NCBI GenBank assembly: GCA_944391705.1
Contig: CALXUN010000009.1
Span: 1-59,889, forward strand
DNA from: an uncultured Alphaproteobacteria bacterium
Lineage (GTDB): Bacteria; Pseudomonadota; Alphaproteobacteria; RF32; CAG-239
Direction of reading: 5' to 3'
Length of the DNA: 59,889 nucleotides
Shown: positions 15,426 to 24,162 of the stretch, piece by piece
Numbering within the stretch: position 1 is the first letter of the stretch
Layout of the letters: each line of letters begins with the position of its first letter
Notes under the pieces: generated by a model
Database searches by the model: none
What the model saw: the letters and a program-made list of their open reading frames with translations, nothing else
Told to the model about the DNA's origin: nothing
Translations under genes and position numbers: made by a program

Positions 15426-15773
15426 TTAATGTTTTTTCACAGCTTTGTTTTCGTTGGCCGTTTCCGGCTTTAAAACTTCTCGAATCATGTAGCGGTACAT
15501 TTTGACTTCAACCCCTTTGGCAATTTCAGCTGTTATGTCATCACCGTCGATTTTTCTGACTTTGGCATATATGCCGCCGCCGGTAACAATCTCGTCCCCG
15601 ACTTTAATGGCTTTTAATTCCGCTTCATGCTGTTTCATCTTTTTTTGCTGCGGACGAATAAGCAACAGATAAAACACCAGCAGAATCAATACCAGCTGGA
15701 TTACCGTTCCGGCAACAGAACTTCCCGTACTGACCGGCGCTGCCGCCTGAGCCCAAGCTTCGCTGATAAACAT
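15426..15773 (-). CDS. yajC: Sec translocon accessory protein YajC
   Basis: 115 residues with a single membrane anchor (about 20-43, VAGTVIQLVLILLVFYLLLI) followed by the family motif RPQQKKMKQHEAELKAIKVG and GDEIVTGGGIYAKVRKIDGD. It binds SecDF in the inner membrane. First gene of yajC-secD-secF, with 18 bases to secD. Confidence 0.95.
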   Translation of the reverse strand: MFISEAWAQAAAPVSTGSSVAGTVIQLVLILLVFYLLLIRPQQKKMKQHEAELKAIKVGDEIVTGGGIYAKVRKIDGDDITAEIAKGVEVKMYRYMIREVLKPETANENKAVKKH

Positions 15774-15880
15774 TATTTTCTCCTTAAATACATTTTAACT
15801 GCAAAGAATATACAACAAAAATTCCCTGATACAACATTAAAATACCAAGTCTTTAACAACTATTTTATCTAAAATCCGGT

Positions 15881-16807
15881 TTAAGGAAGATATTTGCGCG
15901 GGTCAACCGCTTTTTTACCGGCCCGGACTTCAAAGTGCAGCTGCGGGCTGTCAACACTGCCGGTGCTGCCGACGGTAGCAATTTTTTCACCTTTAATCAC
16001 TTTTTGACCTTTTTTGACCAGAAGCTTGTCATTATGGGCATATGCGGTTATCCAGCCATCCGTGTGCTTGATAAGTATCAGATTGCCGAAACCTTTAAGC
16101 TCGTTGCCGGCGTATGCAACCGTTCCTTTGTCTGCGGCTTTAACATCTGTTCCGCGGGCCGCTTTGATATTAATACCGTCATTTTTTCGGCCTTTGCCGA
16201 TGACGCCGAAGTTAGACACAACCGTTCCTTTGACCGGCCATAAAAATTTTGCCGTACGGTTTTTGGGCGGTGTGTAAGGGGTTGAAGAAACCTTTTTTGG
16301 CGCTTGCTTTTTCCCGGAAGTCTGCGCCGTTTTGCTTTTAGAAGCAGATGATACGCTTGCTTTTTTATCCTGAGCGGCCTGATAGCTGCGGCTGTTACCG
16401 GAAATTGTTCCGGAAAGCAACAGTTTTTGTCCGACATGCAATGTATAAGGCGGCTGCAAATCATTAACCCGGCTCAAAGTGGTTAAATCGACATTGTATT
16501 GGCGGGAAACGCTGTAAAGCGTATCGCCTTTTTTAACGATATGGTACTGGGTCGACGGCAATCGCAGCGTTTGGCCGACCTTTAACGTATAAGGCGGACG
16601 AAGACCGTTAATCTGAATTAAATCTTTCAGCGGAATGCTGTAGCGGCGGGAAATGCTGTAAAGCGTATCACCCTTTTCCACCCGGACCATTGAGGGCGGC
16701 GTCCCGAACAATGTATCACGGTTAATCAGCCTGATACCGTCATTTGAAAAATAACAGCCGTTTAATATCAGGCATATTGCCGCCGCTTTCAAAAAAGATT
16801 TAAGCAT
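15881..16807 (-). CDS. NlpD-like lipoprotein: two LysM domains and a degenerate M23 domain
   Basis: 308 residues. The lipoprotein signal ends at LILNGC (Cys18). Two LysM domains follow (VEKGDTLYSISRRYSIPLKD and VKKGDTLYSVSRQYNVDLTT), then a basic Ser/Lys linker and an M23 peptidase fold (about 190-308). In active M23 enzymes the zinc ligands are HxxxD and HxH. Here the first motif reads NDGINIKAARG, so His and Asp are Asn, while QLHFEV keeps one His. This matches NlpD/EnvC-type proteins that bind peptidoglycan and activate amidases rather than cut it. No pcm or rpoS lies nearby; the gene is next to yajC. Confidence 0.88.
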   Translation of the reverse strand: MLKSFLKAAAICLILNGCYFSNDGIRLINRDTLFGTPPSMVRVEKGDTLYSISRRYSIPLKDLIQINGLRPPYTLKVGQTLRLPSTQYHIVKKGDTLYSVSRQYNVDLTTLSRVNDLQPPYTLHVGQKLLLSGTISGNSRSYQAAQDKKASVSSASKSKTAQTSGKKQAPKKVSSTPYTPPKNRTAKFLWPVKGTVVSNFGVIGKGRKNDGINIKAARGTDVKAADKGTVAYAGNELKGFGNLILIKHTDGWITAYAHNDKLLVKKGQKVIKGEKIATVGSTGSVDSPQLHFEVRAGKKAVDPRKYLP

Positions 16808-16869
16808 TATCCTCCTTCTGTTAATAAATCAGTATCACTCCAAAAAAGCTAAATATTCGTTAAAAGACC

Positions 16870-16898
16870 TTGATTTTAAACAAACATTTGCTTATGCT
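16870..16898 (+). promoter_or_regulatory. suf operon promoter
   Basis: TTGATT at 16870-16875, a 17-base spacer, TATGCT at 16893-16898, 30 bases before sufB. No clear IscR or RirA operator is recognisable by eye. Confidence 0.55.
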
Positions 16899-16927
16899 GA
16901 AGAGGTTTCAAATTTATGAGGGAATAA

Positions 16928-18373
16928 ATGGCTGAAAAACCTGAAATCATTGATGAAAGCGGCGATAAATACAAATACGGTTTCGTGACCGATATTGAGT
17001 CCGAAACTGCGCCTAAAGGTTTAAATGAAGATATTATCCGGCTGATTTCCCAAAAAAAAGGCGAACCTGAATGGCTGTTGGAAAAAAGGCTTGCCGCTTA
17101 CAGGTTTTGGCTTAATATGAAAGAGCCGACATGGGCAAAATTAACTTATGATAAAATTAATTATCAGGATTTGTTTTATTATGCCGCACCCAAACAAAAA
17201 GCAGCCCCCAAAAGCTTAAACGAGGTTGACCCTCAACTTTTGGATACATACAGCAAGCTCGGCATTCCCTTAAAAGAACAGGAAGTCTTAGCAGGTGTCG
17301 TCGCGGTTGATGCCGTATTTGACAGTGTTTCGGTCGCAACCACCTATCGTGCCAAACTGGCCGAACAGGGAATTATTTTTTGTTCAATCTCGGAAGCCGT
17401 TAAAAATCATCCTGAACTGGTGCAAAAATATCTGGGCTCGGTCGTTCCCTATACCGACAATTTCTTTGCCTGTTTAAATTCAGCCGTTTTTACCGACGGA
17501 TCATTTGTTTATATCCCCAAAGGGATTAAATGCCCGATGGAGCTGTCAACCTATTTCCGGATTAATGCCCAAAATACCGGACAGTTCGAACGCACGCTGA
17601 TTATTGCCGACGAGGGCAGTTATGTTTCTTATCTGGAAGGGTGCACGGCACCGCAGCGCGATGAAAACCAGCTTCATGCGGCAATTGTCGAAATTGTGGT
17701 CTTAAAAGACGCCGAAGTTAAATACTCCACCGTCCAAAACTGGTATCCGGGCGATAAAGACGGCAAAGGCGGGGTTTACAATTTTGTAACCAAACGGGCA
17801 GCGTGCCGCGGTGATAATGCAAAAGTTTCTTGGACGCAGGTTGAAACCGGTTCGGCCGTAACCTGGAAATATCCGTCCTGTATTTTACAGGGTAATAATT
17901 CCTGCGGTGAATTTTATTCGGTTGCCATTACCAACAACTATCAGCAGGCAGACACCGGCACCAAAATGATTCATATCGGCAAAAACACCCGTTCCAAAAT
18001 TATTTCCAAAGGAATTTCGGCCGGTTTTTCCAATCAGACTTACCGCGGACTGGTCAAAGTGGCGCCCAATGCCGACAATGCCCGAAATTATTCGCAATGT
18101 GACAGTTTGCTTATTGGTTCAACCTGCGGTTCTCATACCGTTCCGTATGTCGAAAACCGCAGCCGCAGTGCCATATTGGAACATGAAGCCACCACCTCAA
18201 AAATCAGCGACGAGCAGTTGTTTTACTGCAAGCAGCGCGGTATCGGCGAAGAAGAGGCTGTCAGTCTGATTGTCAACGGTTTTTGTAAAGAAGTCATGCA
18301 ACAGCTGCCGATGGAATTTGCCATTGAGGCTGCCAAACTGATTAATATTTCGCTTGAAGGGAGTATCGGATAA
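16928..18373 (+). CDS. sufB: Fe-S cluster assembly scaffold SufB
   Basis: 481 residues, the usual SufB length. It carries the SufBD core beta-helix, including [40 protein letters not shown], the YLEGCTAP segment and the late Cys-containing [20 protein letters not shown] with SufB-specific residues. It works with SufC and SufD as the SufBC2D scaffold that builds 4Fe-4S clusters under oxidative or iron stress. Its stop codon overlaps the ATG of the next gene (TAATG). First gene of the operon. Confidence 0.97.
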   Translation: MAEKPEIIDESGDKYKYGFVTDIESETAPKGLNEDIIRLISQKKGEPEWLLEKRLAAYRFWLNMKEPTWAKLTYDKINYQDLFYYAAPKQKAAPKSLNEVDPQLLDTYSKLGIPLKEQEVLAGVVAVDAVFDSVSVATTYRAKLAEQGIIFCSISEAVKNHPELVQKYLGSVVPYTDNFFACLNSAVFTDGSFVYIPKGIKCPMELSTYFRINAQNTGQFERTLIIADEGSYVSYLEGCTAPQRDENQLHAAIVEIVVLKDAEVKYSTVQNWYPGDKDGKGGVYNFVTKRAACRGDNAKVSWTQVETGSAVTWKYPSCILQGNNSCGEFYSVAITNNYQQADTGTKMIHIGKNTRSKIISKGISAGFSNQTYRGLVKVAPNADNARNYSQCDSLLIGSTCGSHTVPYVENRSRSAILEHEATTSKISDEQLFYCKQRGIGEEEAVSLIVNGFCKEVMQQLPMEFAIEAAKLINISLEGSIG

Positions 18374-18669
18374 TGAATATATATGAAAAAGCCCTTAAAA
18401 CCTGGGGTAAAGAACCGCAAATGCTGCAGGTCATCGAAGAGATGAGTGAACTCACCAAAGAAATTTTGAAAAACATTAACCGCAAAAAAGACAATCTTGA
18501 CCAGCTGGTTGAAGAAACCGCCGATGTGGAAATTATGCTTGAGCAACTTAAATGCTGCTATCATATCGGCACCAAGGTAGAAGAATATAAAACCTCAAAA
18601 CTGGAAAAAATCCGGCAACGTTTGGAAGAATGGGAAAAAACACATGACAACACCGCTTCTGGAAATTGA
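18373..18669 (+). CDS. MazG-like NTP pyrophosphohydrolase-type protein inside the suf operon
   Basis: 98 residues, all-helical. EEMSELTKEI in the first helix pair and EETADVEIMLEQL in the second form the E-E-x-x-E ... E-x-x-D pattern that binds Mg in MazG-like/all-alpha NTP pyrophosphatases. A Cys pair (LKCCYHIG) follows. It overlaps sufB by one base at its start and sufC by 26 bases at its end, so it is translationally coupled into the operon. Members of this family hydrolyse non-canonical or excess NTPs. The substrate here and any link to Fe-S assembly are unknown. Confidence 0.78.
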   Translation: MNIYEKALKTWGKEPQMLQVIEEMSELTKEILKNINRKKDNLDQLVEETADVEIMLEQLKCCYHIGTKVEEYKTSKLEKIRQRLEEWEKTHDNTASGN

Positions 18670-19405
18670 AGATTTATGCGCCCGCGCGGGTGATAAAGAA
18701 ATTATCAAAGACTTTAACCTGACCATCAACGAAGGTGAAGTTCATGCCATTATGGGACCGAACGGCGCCGGAAAATCAACCCTTTCCTATGTTTTATGCG
18801 GGAAACCGGGTTACGAGATTACTTCCGGAAGCATAAAATTCAAAGGCCGGGATTTGATAAGCATGAGCATTGAGGAACGCGCCCGCGAAGGTTTGTTCTT
18901 GATTATGCAGTATCCGGTAGAAATTCCCGGTGTCCCGACAACCGCTTTCCTAAAACATGCCGTAAATGCCATCCGTAAGCACAACCATGAGTCGGAACTT
19001 GACACGATGGCTTTTATCAAAATGGTGCGGGAAACCGGTAAAAATCTCGGCATTGATGCTGAAATGCTCAAACGGCCGGTCAATGTCGGTTTTTCCGGCG
19101 GTGAGAAAAAACGAATGGAAACCTTGCAGATGGCCGTTTTAAAACCGGATATGGCCATTTTGGACGAAGCCGATTCCGGGCTGGATATTGATGCCTTAAA
19201 AGTCGTGGCCGGAGGGGTTAATTCCTTAAGAGACGGCAAACGCTCCATGCTGGTCATCACGCATTATCAGCGCCTTTTGAACTACATTATTCCGGATTTC
19301 GTACATGTTTTTGCTAACGGACATATTGTTAAATCCGGCGACAAAAATTTGGCACTGGAATTGGAAGAAAAAGGCTATGCCGAATTTATCAGGGACAAGG
19401 CATAA
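18644..19405 (+). CDS. sufC: Fe-S assembly ATPase SufC
   Basis: 253 residues, a soluble ABC ATPase. Walker A is [11 protein letters not shown], the signature is the SufC variant GFSGGEKKR, Walker B is MAILDEADSGLDIDAL, and the switch His is in VITHYQRLL. It powers rearrangement of the SufB-SufD dimer during cluster building. The start lies within the end of the MazG-like gene and is not preceded by a strong SD, suggesting coupled translation. The gap to sufD is three bases. Confidence 0.97.
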   Translation: MTTPLLEIEDLCARAGDKEIIKDFNLTINEGEVHAIMGPNGAGKSTLSYVLCGKPGYEITSGSIKFKGRDLISMSIEERAREGLFLIMQYPVEIPGVPTTAFLKHAVNAIRKHNHESELDTMAFIKMVRETGKNLGIDAEMLKRPVNVGFSGGEKKRMETLQMAVLKPDMAILDEADSGLDIDALKVVAGGVNSLRDGKRSMLVITHYQRLLNYIIPDFVHVFANGHIVKSGDKNLALELEEKGYAEFIRDKA

Positions 19406-19408
19406 ATT

Positions 19409-20677
19409 ATGGGCGGTTTAATTCAGGACATAAAACTTAGAGGTCATGATTTACCCAAGCTGGAAGCTCTTCGCGAAAAGGGGCGGAATTCTTTTTTAAG
19501 CCAAGGATTACCGACGCCTAAAACCGAGGCTTGGAAATATACCCGGGTGCGGACGCTAACCGGTAATGATTTTGTGATTGAAGAAACAAAAGTTTCCAAA
19601 TGTTCGTGCAAACAACATCAAACCTGCTGTTGCACCGACCAAAGTTTCTCCCTTCCCTTTGATGCTTATGAAATCCGTTTTTGCAACGGTAAACTTCAAA
19701 ACGACCATTTTCATCTGCCGGAAGGCGTGGAAGCCCTTCCCTTAACGGAAGCCTTTGATGATCCTGATATTTTTCATTTGCTGAACAAAAGTTTTGATAT
19801 GGATAAATTCCCCTTTGCCGCACTTAATACCGCTTATCTGGAACAGGGAATTTTCTTGCGTATCGGCCGGGACATCGTACTTGATAAGCCGATTGCTTTT
19901 CTTTACCACACTTCCGGCGGGCTTAAACGCTTTGCCTGCCTGCGCAACCTGATTGTTTTGGAAACCGGCGCTCAAGCAGAGATGATTGAATATTACCATT
20001 ATTCCGGTGCGCCAAAGTCCGAATATTTTAACAATATCGTTCATGAAATTTATATCGGCCGGAATGCCAAACTCCGGCATTATGCCGTCCAAAACGAGGC
20101 ATTTAAAGCCGTGCACATTGCCTTAACGGCTGTTAAAGTTAAAGAAAACGGACATTTTGAAAGTTTTTGCCTGCAAAAAGGCGCTGATTTGGCACGGCGG
20201 GAAACACATGTTGTTTTACAGGAACCTGATGCCAAAACGAATGTTAATGCCGTCTATATGATGAACGGCTGGGCAACGCTTGATACCACAACCGATGTTG
20301 AACATCTGGCGCCGCATACCCTTTCCGGACAACTCATTAAAGGTGTGGTCGGCGGACAAGCTAAGGGCGTCTTTCAAGGGAAAATCCATATTGCCCCAAA
20401 AGCACAACAAATAGAAGGAAACCAGCTGCACAGGGCATTGTTGTTAAGCGATGATGCCGAAGTGGATATTAAACCGGAACTGGAAATTTTTGCCGATGAT
20501 GTCAAATGTTCACATGGTGCTGCCTGCGGCGAGCTGGATGCCGAACAGCTGTTTTATCTGCAATCGCGCGGCATCGGCGCAGAAGAAGCCCGGCAGATGC
20601 TGATTGAGGCATTTATTGATGAGGCTTTCCAAACTATTGAAAATCCATCCGTCCGGGAATGGATTAAAAGTATCTGA
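19409..20677 (+). CDS. sufD: Fe-S assembly scaffold SufD with a cysteine cluster near the N-terminus
   Basis: 422 residues. The N-terminal helical part ends in the family motif PTPKTEAWKYTRVRTL. The C-terminal beta-helix includes KGVVGGQAKGVFQGKIHI and ADDVKCSHGAACGELDAEQL, with the conserved Cys and His of SufD that help bind the nascent cluster at the SufB interface, and the end LQSRGIGAEEARQMLIEAFI. Between the two domains there is an unusual patch, SKCSCKQHQTCCCTDQ (Cys65, 67, 73, 74, 75), that I do not associate with SufD. No sufS, sufE or sufU follows; the operon ends here. Confidence 0.95.
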   Translation: MGGLIQDIKLRGHDLPKLEALREKGRNSFLSQGLPTPKTEAWKYTRVRTLTGNDFVIEETKVSKCSCKQHQTCCCTDQSFSLPFDAYEIRFCNGKLQNDHFHLPEGVEALPLTEAFDDPDIFHLLNKSFDMDKFPFAALNTAYLEQGIFLRIGRDIVLDKPIAFLYHTSGGLKRFACLRNLIVLETGAQAEMIEYYHYSGAPKSEYFNNIVHEIYIGRNAKLRHYAVQNEAFKAVHIALTAVKVKENGHFESFCLQKGADLARRETHVVLQEPDAKTNVNAVYMMNGWATLDTTTDVEHLAPHTLSGQLIKGVVGGQAKGVFQGKIHIAPKAQQIEGNQLHRALLLSDDAEVDIKPELEIFADDVKCSHGAACGELDAEQLFYLQSRGIGAEEARQMLIEAFIDEAFQTIENPSVREWIKSI

Positions 20678-20727
20678 TTTTATTTAAAAACAATCCCAAA
20701 TCTCCATATCTGGATAATATATTAAAA

Positions 20728-20758
20728 GACCCGCTTTTACAAGCGGGCCTTTTTAATT
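20728..20758. terminator. Bidirectional terminator, sufD / rplL
   Basis: Stem cccgctt / aagcggg around ttac with T-rich flanks, between convergent sufD and rplL. Confidence 0.85.
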
Positions 20759-20775
20759 AAATGTTGATAAAGAAA

Positions 20776-21150
20776 TTACTTCAATTCAACTTTGGCGCCA
20801 GCGGCTTCAAGTTTAGCTTTAATTTCTTCAGCTTCAGCCTTGGCAACGCCTTCTTTAACAGTCTTCGGAGCGCCGTCAACCAAATCTTTGGCTTCCTTCA
20901 AACCTAACTGCGTAATAGCTCTGATTTCTTTAATAACATTGATTTTGTTTGCACCGGCTTCTGCCAAGATAACATCAAATTCATCTTTTTCTTCAGCAGC
21001 AGCGGCACCGGCAGCAGCACCACCGGCAGCAACTGCAACGGCAGCAGCGGCGGAAACACCCCATTTTTCTTCTAACATTTTGGACAAGTCAGCAGCTTCC
21101 ATAACGGTCAAAGCTGACAATTCATCTACTAATTTGGCTAAATCTGCCAT
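20776..21150 (-). CDS. rplL: 50S ribosomal protein L7/L12
   Basis: 124 residues. The N-terminal dimerisation helices ([20 protein letters not shown]) are followed by an Ala/Gly-rich hinge and the C-terminal domain with the conserved [20 protein letters not shown] and [20 protein letters not shown]. It forms the flexible stalk that recruits translation GTPases. SD ttggag precedes the ATG. It lies 63 bases downstream of rplJ. Confidence 0.98.
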   Translation of the reverse strand: MADLAKLVDELSALTVMEAADLSKMLEEKWGVSAAAAVAVAAGGAAAGAAAAEEKDEFDVILAEAGANKINVIKEIRAITQLGLKEAKDLVDGAPKTVKEGVAKAEAEEIKAKLEAAGAKVELK

Positions 21151-21213
21151 TTTTTTTCTCCAATTAAAATAAAACTAAGTTTAAAATTAAATTTCAATAA
21201 ATTACTTAAAACC

Positions 21214-21696
21214 TTAAGCAGCTTCTTTTTCGCTGTATGCTTTGGTAACTCTTGCCAACTGAGCGGCCGGAGCCTGAAGCAGACCAATGATCTTGGCACG
21301 CAGTTCGTCCATAGACGGAATGGTAGCCAAACGTTTGATTTCATCAACGCTTAAAACGCCTGTAGACATGGCGCCGCCGACAATAATCAATTTTTCATTG
21401 TTCTTTGCGAATTCAACACAAGCTTTGCAAGCTGAGACAGGATCACTGGCGAAGGCAATTGCCGTCGGGCCGGTAAACAAATCTGCCAAGCCTTCAAACT
21501 TGGTATCTTTAAGAGCCAGTTTCGTAATCCGGTTTTTGGTAACTCTGAACCCGGCGCCTGCTTTGCGGATATTGTTACGCAGTTCCGAAACTTCGGCAAC
21601 CGTCAACCCTTTATAATGGGAAATGACAATTACTTCAGAACTTGCAAACAACCCGTGCAGTTCATCCAGGAGTTGTTTCTTTTCATCGCGGTTCAC
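21214..21696 (-). CDS. rplJ: 50S ribosomal protein L10
   Basis: 160 residues from a GTG start at 21696 (VNRDEKKQLLDELHGLF) with SD ttggag. L10 features are VIVISHYKGLTVAEVSELR, RVTKNRITKLALKDT and LFTGPTAIAFASDPV, plus a C-terminal helix that binds L12 dimers. It forms the stalk base on 23S rRNA and usually represses its own rplJL mRNA through the leader. Here rplJL has its own promoter because an opposite-strand gene separates it from rplKA. Confidence 0.97.
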   Translation of the reverse strand: MNRDEKKQLLDELHGLFASSEVIVISHYKGLTVAEVSELRNNIRKAGAGFRVTKNRITKLALKDTKFEGLADLFTGPTAIAFASDPVSACKACVEFAKNNEKLIIVGGAMSTGVLSVDEIKRLATIPSMDELRAKIIGLLQAPAAQLARVTKAYSEKEAA

Positions 21697-21729
21697 TTAT
21701 TGTCTCCAATTAAAATATTATCATTTCTG

Positions 21730-21935
21730 ACAATATTGTTTTACTACAACCATATTCCGGGTTTGTTTTAAACCTTTCATATGGCACCTAAACCTGTCCG
21801 GGAGAAAAAATGATTAAAAAAAATCGTGATTGCTCCGTCTGCGCAGGAAATTAAGGCCAAAGCACTCCTATTTGCTTTTTAGCGGCCGCCTACGGTCTTG
21901 GACAGTGCGAACAGATGCATTGTATCTGTTCAAGC
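21730..21935 (-). promoter_or_regulatory. Probable L10 autoregulatory leader of rplJL
   Basis: The transcript from the rplJ promoter has a ~240-base untranslated leader. It contains paired segments such as gaacagata / tatctgttc-like arms, accgtaggcggccgc, and ttaatttcctgcgcagacgg. The last resembles the cctgcgtagacgg element I recall upstream of rplJ in other alphaproteobacteria. Rfam-type confirmation is not available here. Confidence 0.55.
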
Positions 21936-21941
21936 AAGTGT

Positions 21942-21970
21942 CTTATATATACAAAATCAGGATATGTCAA
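21942..21970 (-). promoter_or_regulatory. rplJL promoter
   Basis: On the minus strand, TTGACA (21965-21970), a 17-base spacer, and TATAAG (21942-21947). It is divergent from the HD-gene promoter, whose -35 box starts eight bases away. Confidence 0.75.
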
Positions 21971-21977
21971 GAAAAAC

Positions 21978-22005
21978 TTGACTTGTTTGGGCGAAATTTT
22001 ATACT
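21978..22005 (+). promoter_or_regulatory. Promoter of the HD-domain gene
   Basis: TTGACT at 21978-21983, a 16-base spacer, TATACT at 22000-22005, 32 bases before ATG 22038. Confidence 0.65.
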
Positions 22006-22037
22006 TCAGACAATGCAATATGTATATGAGGTTTCTT

Positions 22038-22703
22038 ATGCTTGAAAAAACTTATCAATTTGTTAAGCAAATCATGGAAAAAGAATCTTCCGGCCATGGT
22101 GTTGACCATATTGAACGCGTCTATCATAATGCTGAAAAAATTTTATCTTATGAAAAAGAAGCTGACGCCTTTGTGGTATTGATGGCAGCCCTTTTACACG
22201 ATGTGGATGATTATAAAATCAATCCCGACGGTCAGCGCGCTAACAATTTTTTACATACGCTCAACTTGCCTGAGAACAAAATACAACAAATCTTAACGAC
22301 AATTGATGCTATCGGTTTTTCCAAATCAGGCGCCAACCCTAAATTTGACACGCTTGAACAGATGGTCCTTTCTGACGCTGACAAGCTTGATGCCATCGGT
22401 GCTATTGGCATTTGCCGCACAATTGCTTATAACACGGCTAAACATCGGCCATTATTTAAGCCTGATTTTTTTCCAGATGAAAACCAGACGCTTGAACAGT
22501 ACAAACAAGCACAAGATCCGTGCATCAATCATTTTTTTGACAAGTTGCTGAAATTAAAAAATACCATGCAAACCCAAACTGCAAAGAAAATGGCTCAAGA
22601 ACGTCATGATTTTTTAGTGGCTTTTTTGCGAGAATTTTTCACGGAAATGGGGACACCTCAATGGTCAGAATATTTGGACGGTTGGCTTACAAGACATATT
22701 TGA
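22038..22703 (+). CDS. HD-domain phosphohydrolase inserted in the rplKAJL cluster
   Basis: 221 residues from ATG 22038, chosen because gaggt lies at the right distance; a longer frame from 21915 would cross the promoter. HD signature residues are HGVDHIERVYHNA (first His), ALLHDVDDYK (the HD dyad), then an Asp-rich segment LSDADKLDAIGAIG typical of the yedJ-like HD hydrolase group. These are predicted metal-dependent phosphohydrolases of uncertain substrate. The gene is on the opposite strand between rplA and rplJ, with its own promoter and a terminator shared with rplA. Ribosomal clusters are rarely interrupted, so this is probably an insertion. Confidence 0.88.
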   Translation: MLEKTYQFVKQIMEKESSGHGVDHIERVYHNAEKILSYEKEADAFVVLMAALLHDVDDYKINPDGQRANNFLHTLNLPENKIQQILTTIDAIGFSKSGANPKFDTLEQMVLSDADKLDAIGAIGICRTIAYNTAKHRPLFKPDFFPDENQTLEQYKQAQDPCINHFFDKLLKLKNTMQTQTAKKMAQERHDFLVAFLREFFTEMGTPQWSEYLDGWLTRHI

Positions 22704-22737
22704 TATTAAAAGTCAAAACCTTACAATTCACACAATA

Positions 22738-22772
22738 GAAAAGCACCGCCAATATATTAGCGGTGCTTTTTA
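22738..22772. terminator. Bidirectional terminator, HD gene / rplA
   Basis: Stem aaagcaccgc / gcggtgcttt with T-runs on both strands, between convergent genes. Confidence 0.9.
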
Positions 22773-22790
22773 AGGTTTTTATTCAAGATT

Positions 22791-23474
22791 TTACAGCGCC
22801 TGGCTGTCAACTTTAACGCCGATACCCATGGTCGAACTTAAAGAAATTTTCTTTAAATACGTGCCTTTTAAGGATTGCGGTTTAGCTTTGATAATGGTTT
22901 CGATAAACATTTTGGCGTTATCATAAATTTTATCTTCGCTAAACGATGCTTTGGCAATACCGGCATGAACAATACCGTTTTTCTCAACCCGGTACTGAAC
23001 TTCACCGGCTTTAGCCTTTTGAACGGCAGTAGCAACATCGGTCGTGACCGTACCAAGTTTCGGGTTCGGCATTAAGCCTTTCGGACCTAAGACTCTGGCC
23101 ACACGTCCGGCCATTCCCATCATATCCGGTGTGGCAATGCAACGGTCAAAGTCGATTTTACCGGCCAAAATCGAATCAACCAGATTTTCGGCACCGACAA
23201 CATCTGCACCGGCTGCTTTGGCTTCATCAGCTTTTTCACCCTGAGCAAATACGGCAACGCGGACAGTTTTGCCATTACCGTGCGGCAACTGGCAAACGCC
23301 TCTGACCATCTGGTCGGCATACTTCGGGTCAACACCCAGATTAATTGCCAAATCAATCGTTTCATCAAACTTGGCAGTTGCATTTTCTTTAACCAGTTTA
23401 ATGGCGTCTTTTAATGCATATGCCTGATTTTTATCCAGGTTTTTATATGCGTTTACAATTCTTTTTCCTGCCAT
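22791..23474 (-). CDS. rplA: 50S ribosomal protein L1
   Basis: 227 residues. Typical L1 features are [60 protein letters not shown] and [16 protein letters not shown]. It builds the L1 stalk near the E site and represses translation of rplK-rplA mRNA. Four bases separate it from rplK. Confidence 0.98.
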   Translation of the reverse strand: MAGKRIVNAYKNLDKNQAYALKDAIKLVKENATAKFDETIDLAINLGVDPKYADQMVRGVCQLPHGNGKTVRVAVFAQGEKADEAKAAGADVVGAENLVDSILAGKIDFDRCIATPDMMGMAGRVARVLGPKGLMPNPKLGTVTTDVATAVQKAKAGEVQYRVEKNGIVHAGIAKASFSEDKIYDNAKMFIETIIKAKPQSLKGTYLKKISLSSTMGIGVKVDSQAL

Positions 23475-23478
23475 TGTC

Positions 23479-23916
23479 TTACTCCACTACCTTAATACCC
23501 ATTGAAACAGCCTGGCCTTTAACCATATTCATTGCAGATTCAACCGTCGAGCAGTTCAAATCCGGCATTTTGGCTTCGGCAATTTCTTTAACCTGGGCAA
23601 GCGTTATCTGACCGGCAAAGGTTTTTCCCGGTTCCTTGGAAGCAGACTGAACATTAGCCGCTTTTTTGATGTAGTAGGAAACCGGCGGCAGTTTGGTGAT
23701 AAAAGTAAAGCTCTTATCTTCATATGCCGTAATGACAACCGGAACAGGAATTCCCGGTTCCATTTTCTGGGTTGCCGCATTGAAAGCTTTGCAAAATTCC
23801 ATAATATTCAAGCCTTTCTGACCCAGAGCAGGACCAACCGGAGGAGACGGGTTGGCTTTGCCTGCAGCGATCTGAAGCTTGATTAAACCTAAAATTTTCT
23901 TTTTAGACTTAGCCAT
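23479..23916 (-). CDS. rplK: 50S ribosomal protein L11
   Basis: 145 residues with the hallmark N-terminus [20 protein letters not shown] and [17 protein letters not shown], a thiopeptide/RelA-region protein at the GTPase centre. The C-terminal rRNA-binding domain ends GIKVVE. First gene of rplK-rplA. nusG and secE are not upstream; an unrelated gene reads divergently. Confidence 0.98.
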   Translation of the reverse strand: MAKSKKKILGLIKLQIAAGKANPSPPVGPALGQKGLNIMEFCKAFNAATQKMEPGIPVPVVITAYEDKSFTFITKLPPVSYYIKKAANVQSASKEPGKTFAGQITLAQVKEIAEAKMPDLNCSTVESAMNMVKGQAVSMGIKVVE

Positions 23917-23939
23917 TTTTCATACCTCTTTTTTTTAGG

Positions 23940-23978
23940 TTTCGTGGTTATCAAGAGCATGGCTGCCCTCCCACGAAA
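23940..23978 (-). promoter_or_regulatory. Probable L1-binding operator in the rplKA leader
   Basis: On the minus strand the leader forms a stem TTTCGTGG / CCACGAAA with GGGAGG on one side and GATAA on the other. This asymmetric arrangement resembles the L1 site on 23S rRNA and on other rplKA leaders. It ends about 24 bases before the rplK start, positioned for repression by L1. Identification is by memory of the motif. Confidence 0.6.
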
Positions 23979-24038
23979 TTACGTTAAAACAAACAATTAG
24001 CACCCATGAAAACGAATCGTTTTCACAAATGTGTTTTA

Positions 24039-24066
24039 TCTTTAGCATAAGTTTTTTAAAAAGCAA
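24039..24066 (-). promoter_or_regulatory. Candidate rplKA promoter
   Basis: On the minus strand, TTGCTT (24061-24066), a 16-base spacer, TAAAGA (24039-24044) preceded by TGC as an extended -10. This is a moderate match. Confidence 0.4.
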
Positions 24067-24099
24067 GCATTTTTTGCCTAAAAATCAGCATTACCGGGC

Positions 24100-24128
24100 T
24101 TGACAACCACACTTAAAGCGTATATATT
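24100..24128 (+). promoter_or_regulatory. Near-consensus promoter before the 147-residue gene
   Basis: TTGACA (24100-24105), a 17-base spacer, TATATT (24123-24128). The leader of about 28 bases is almost pure A/T and has no SD. Confidence 0.7.
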
Positions 24129-24162
24129 GAAATAATCGTTTTATTATTTAAATTATAATTAT

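Noticed and set aside
15881..16250. Loss of M23 catalytic residues as evidence of a broken gene
   Set aside because: NlpD/EnvC-type proteins are normally catalytically dead activators; the rest of the gene is intact.
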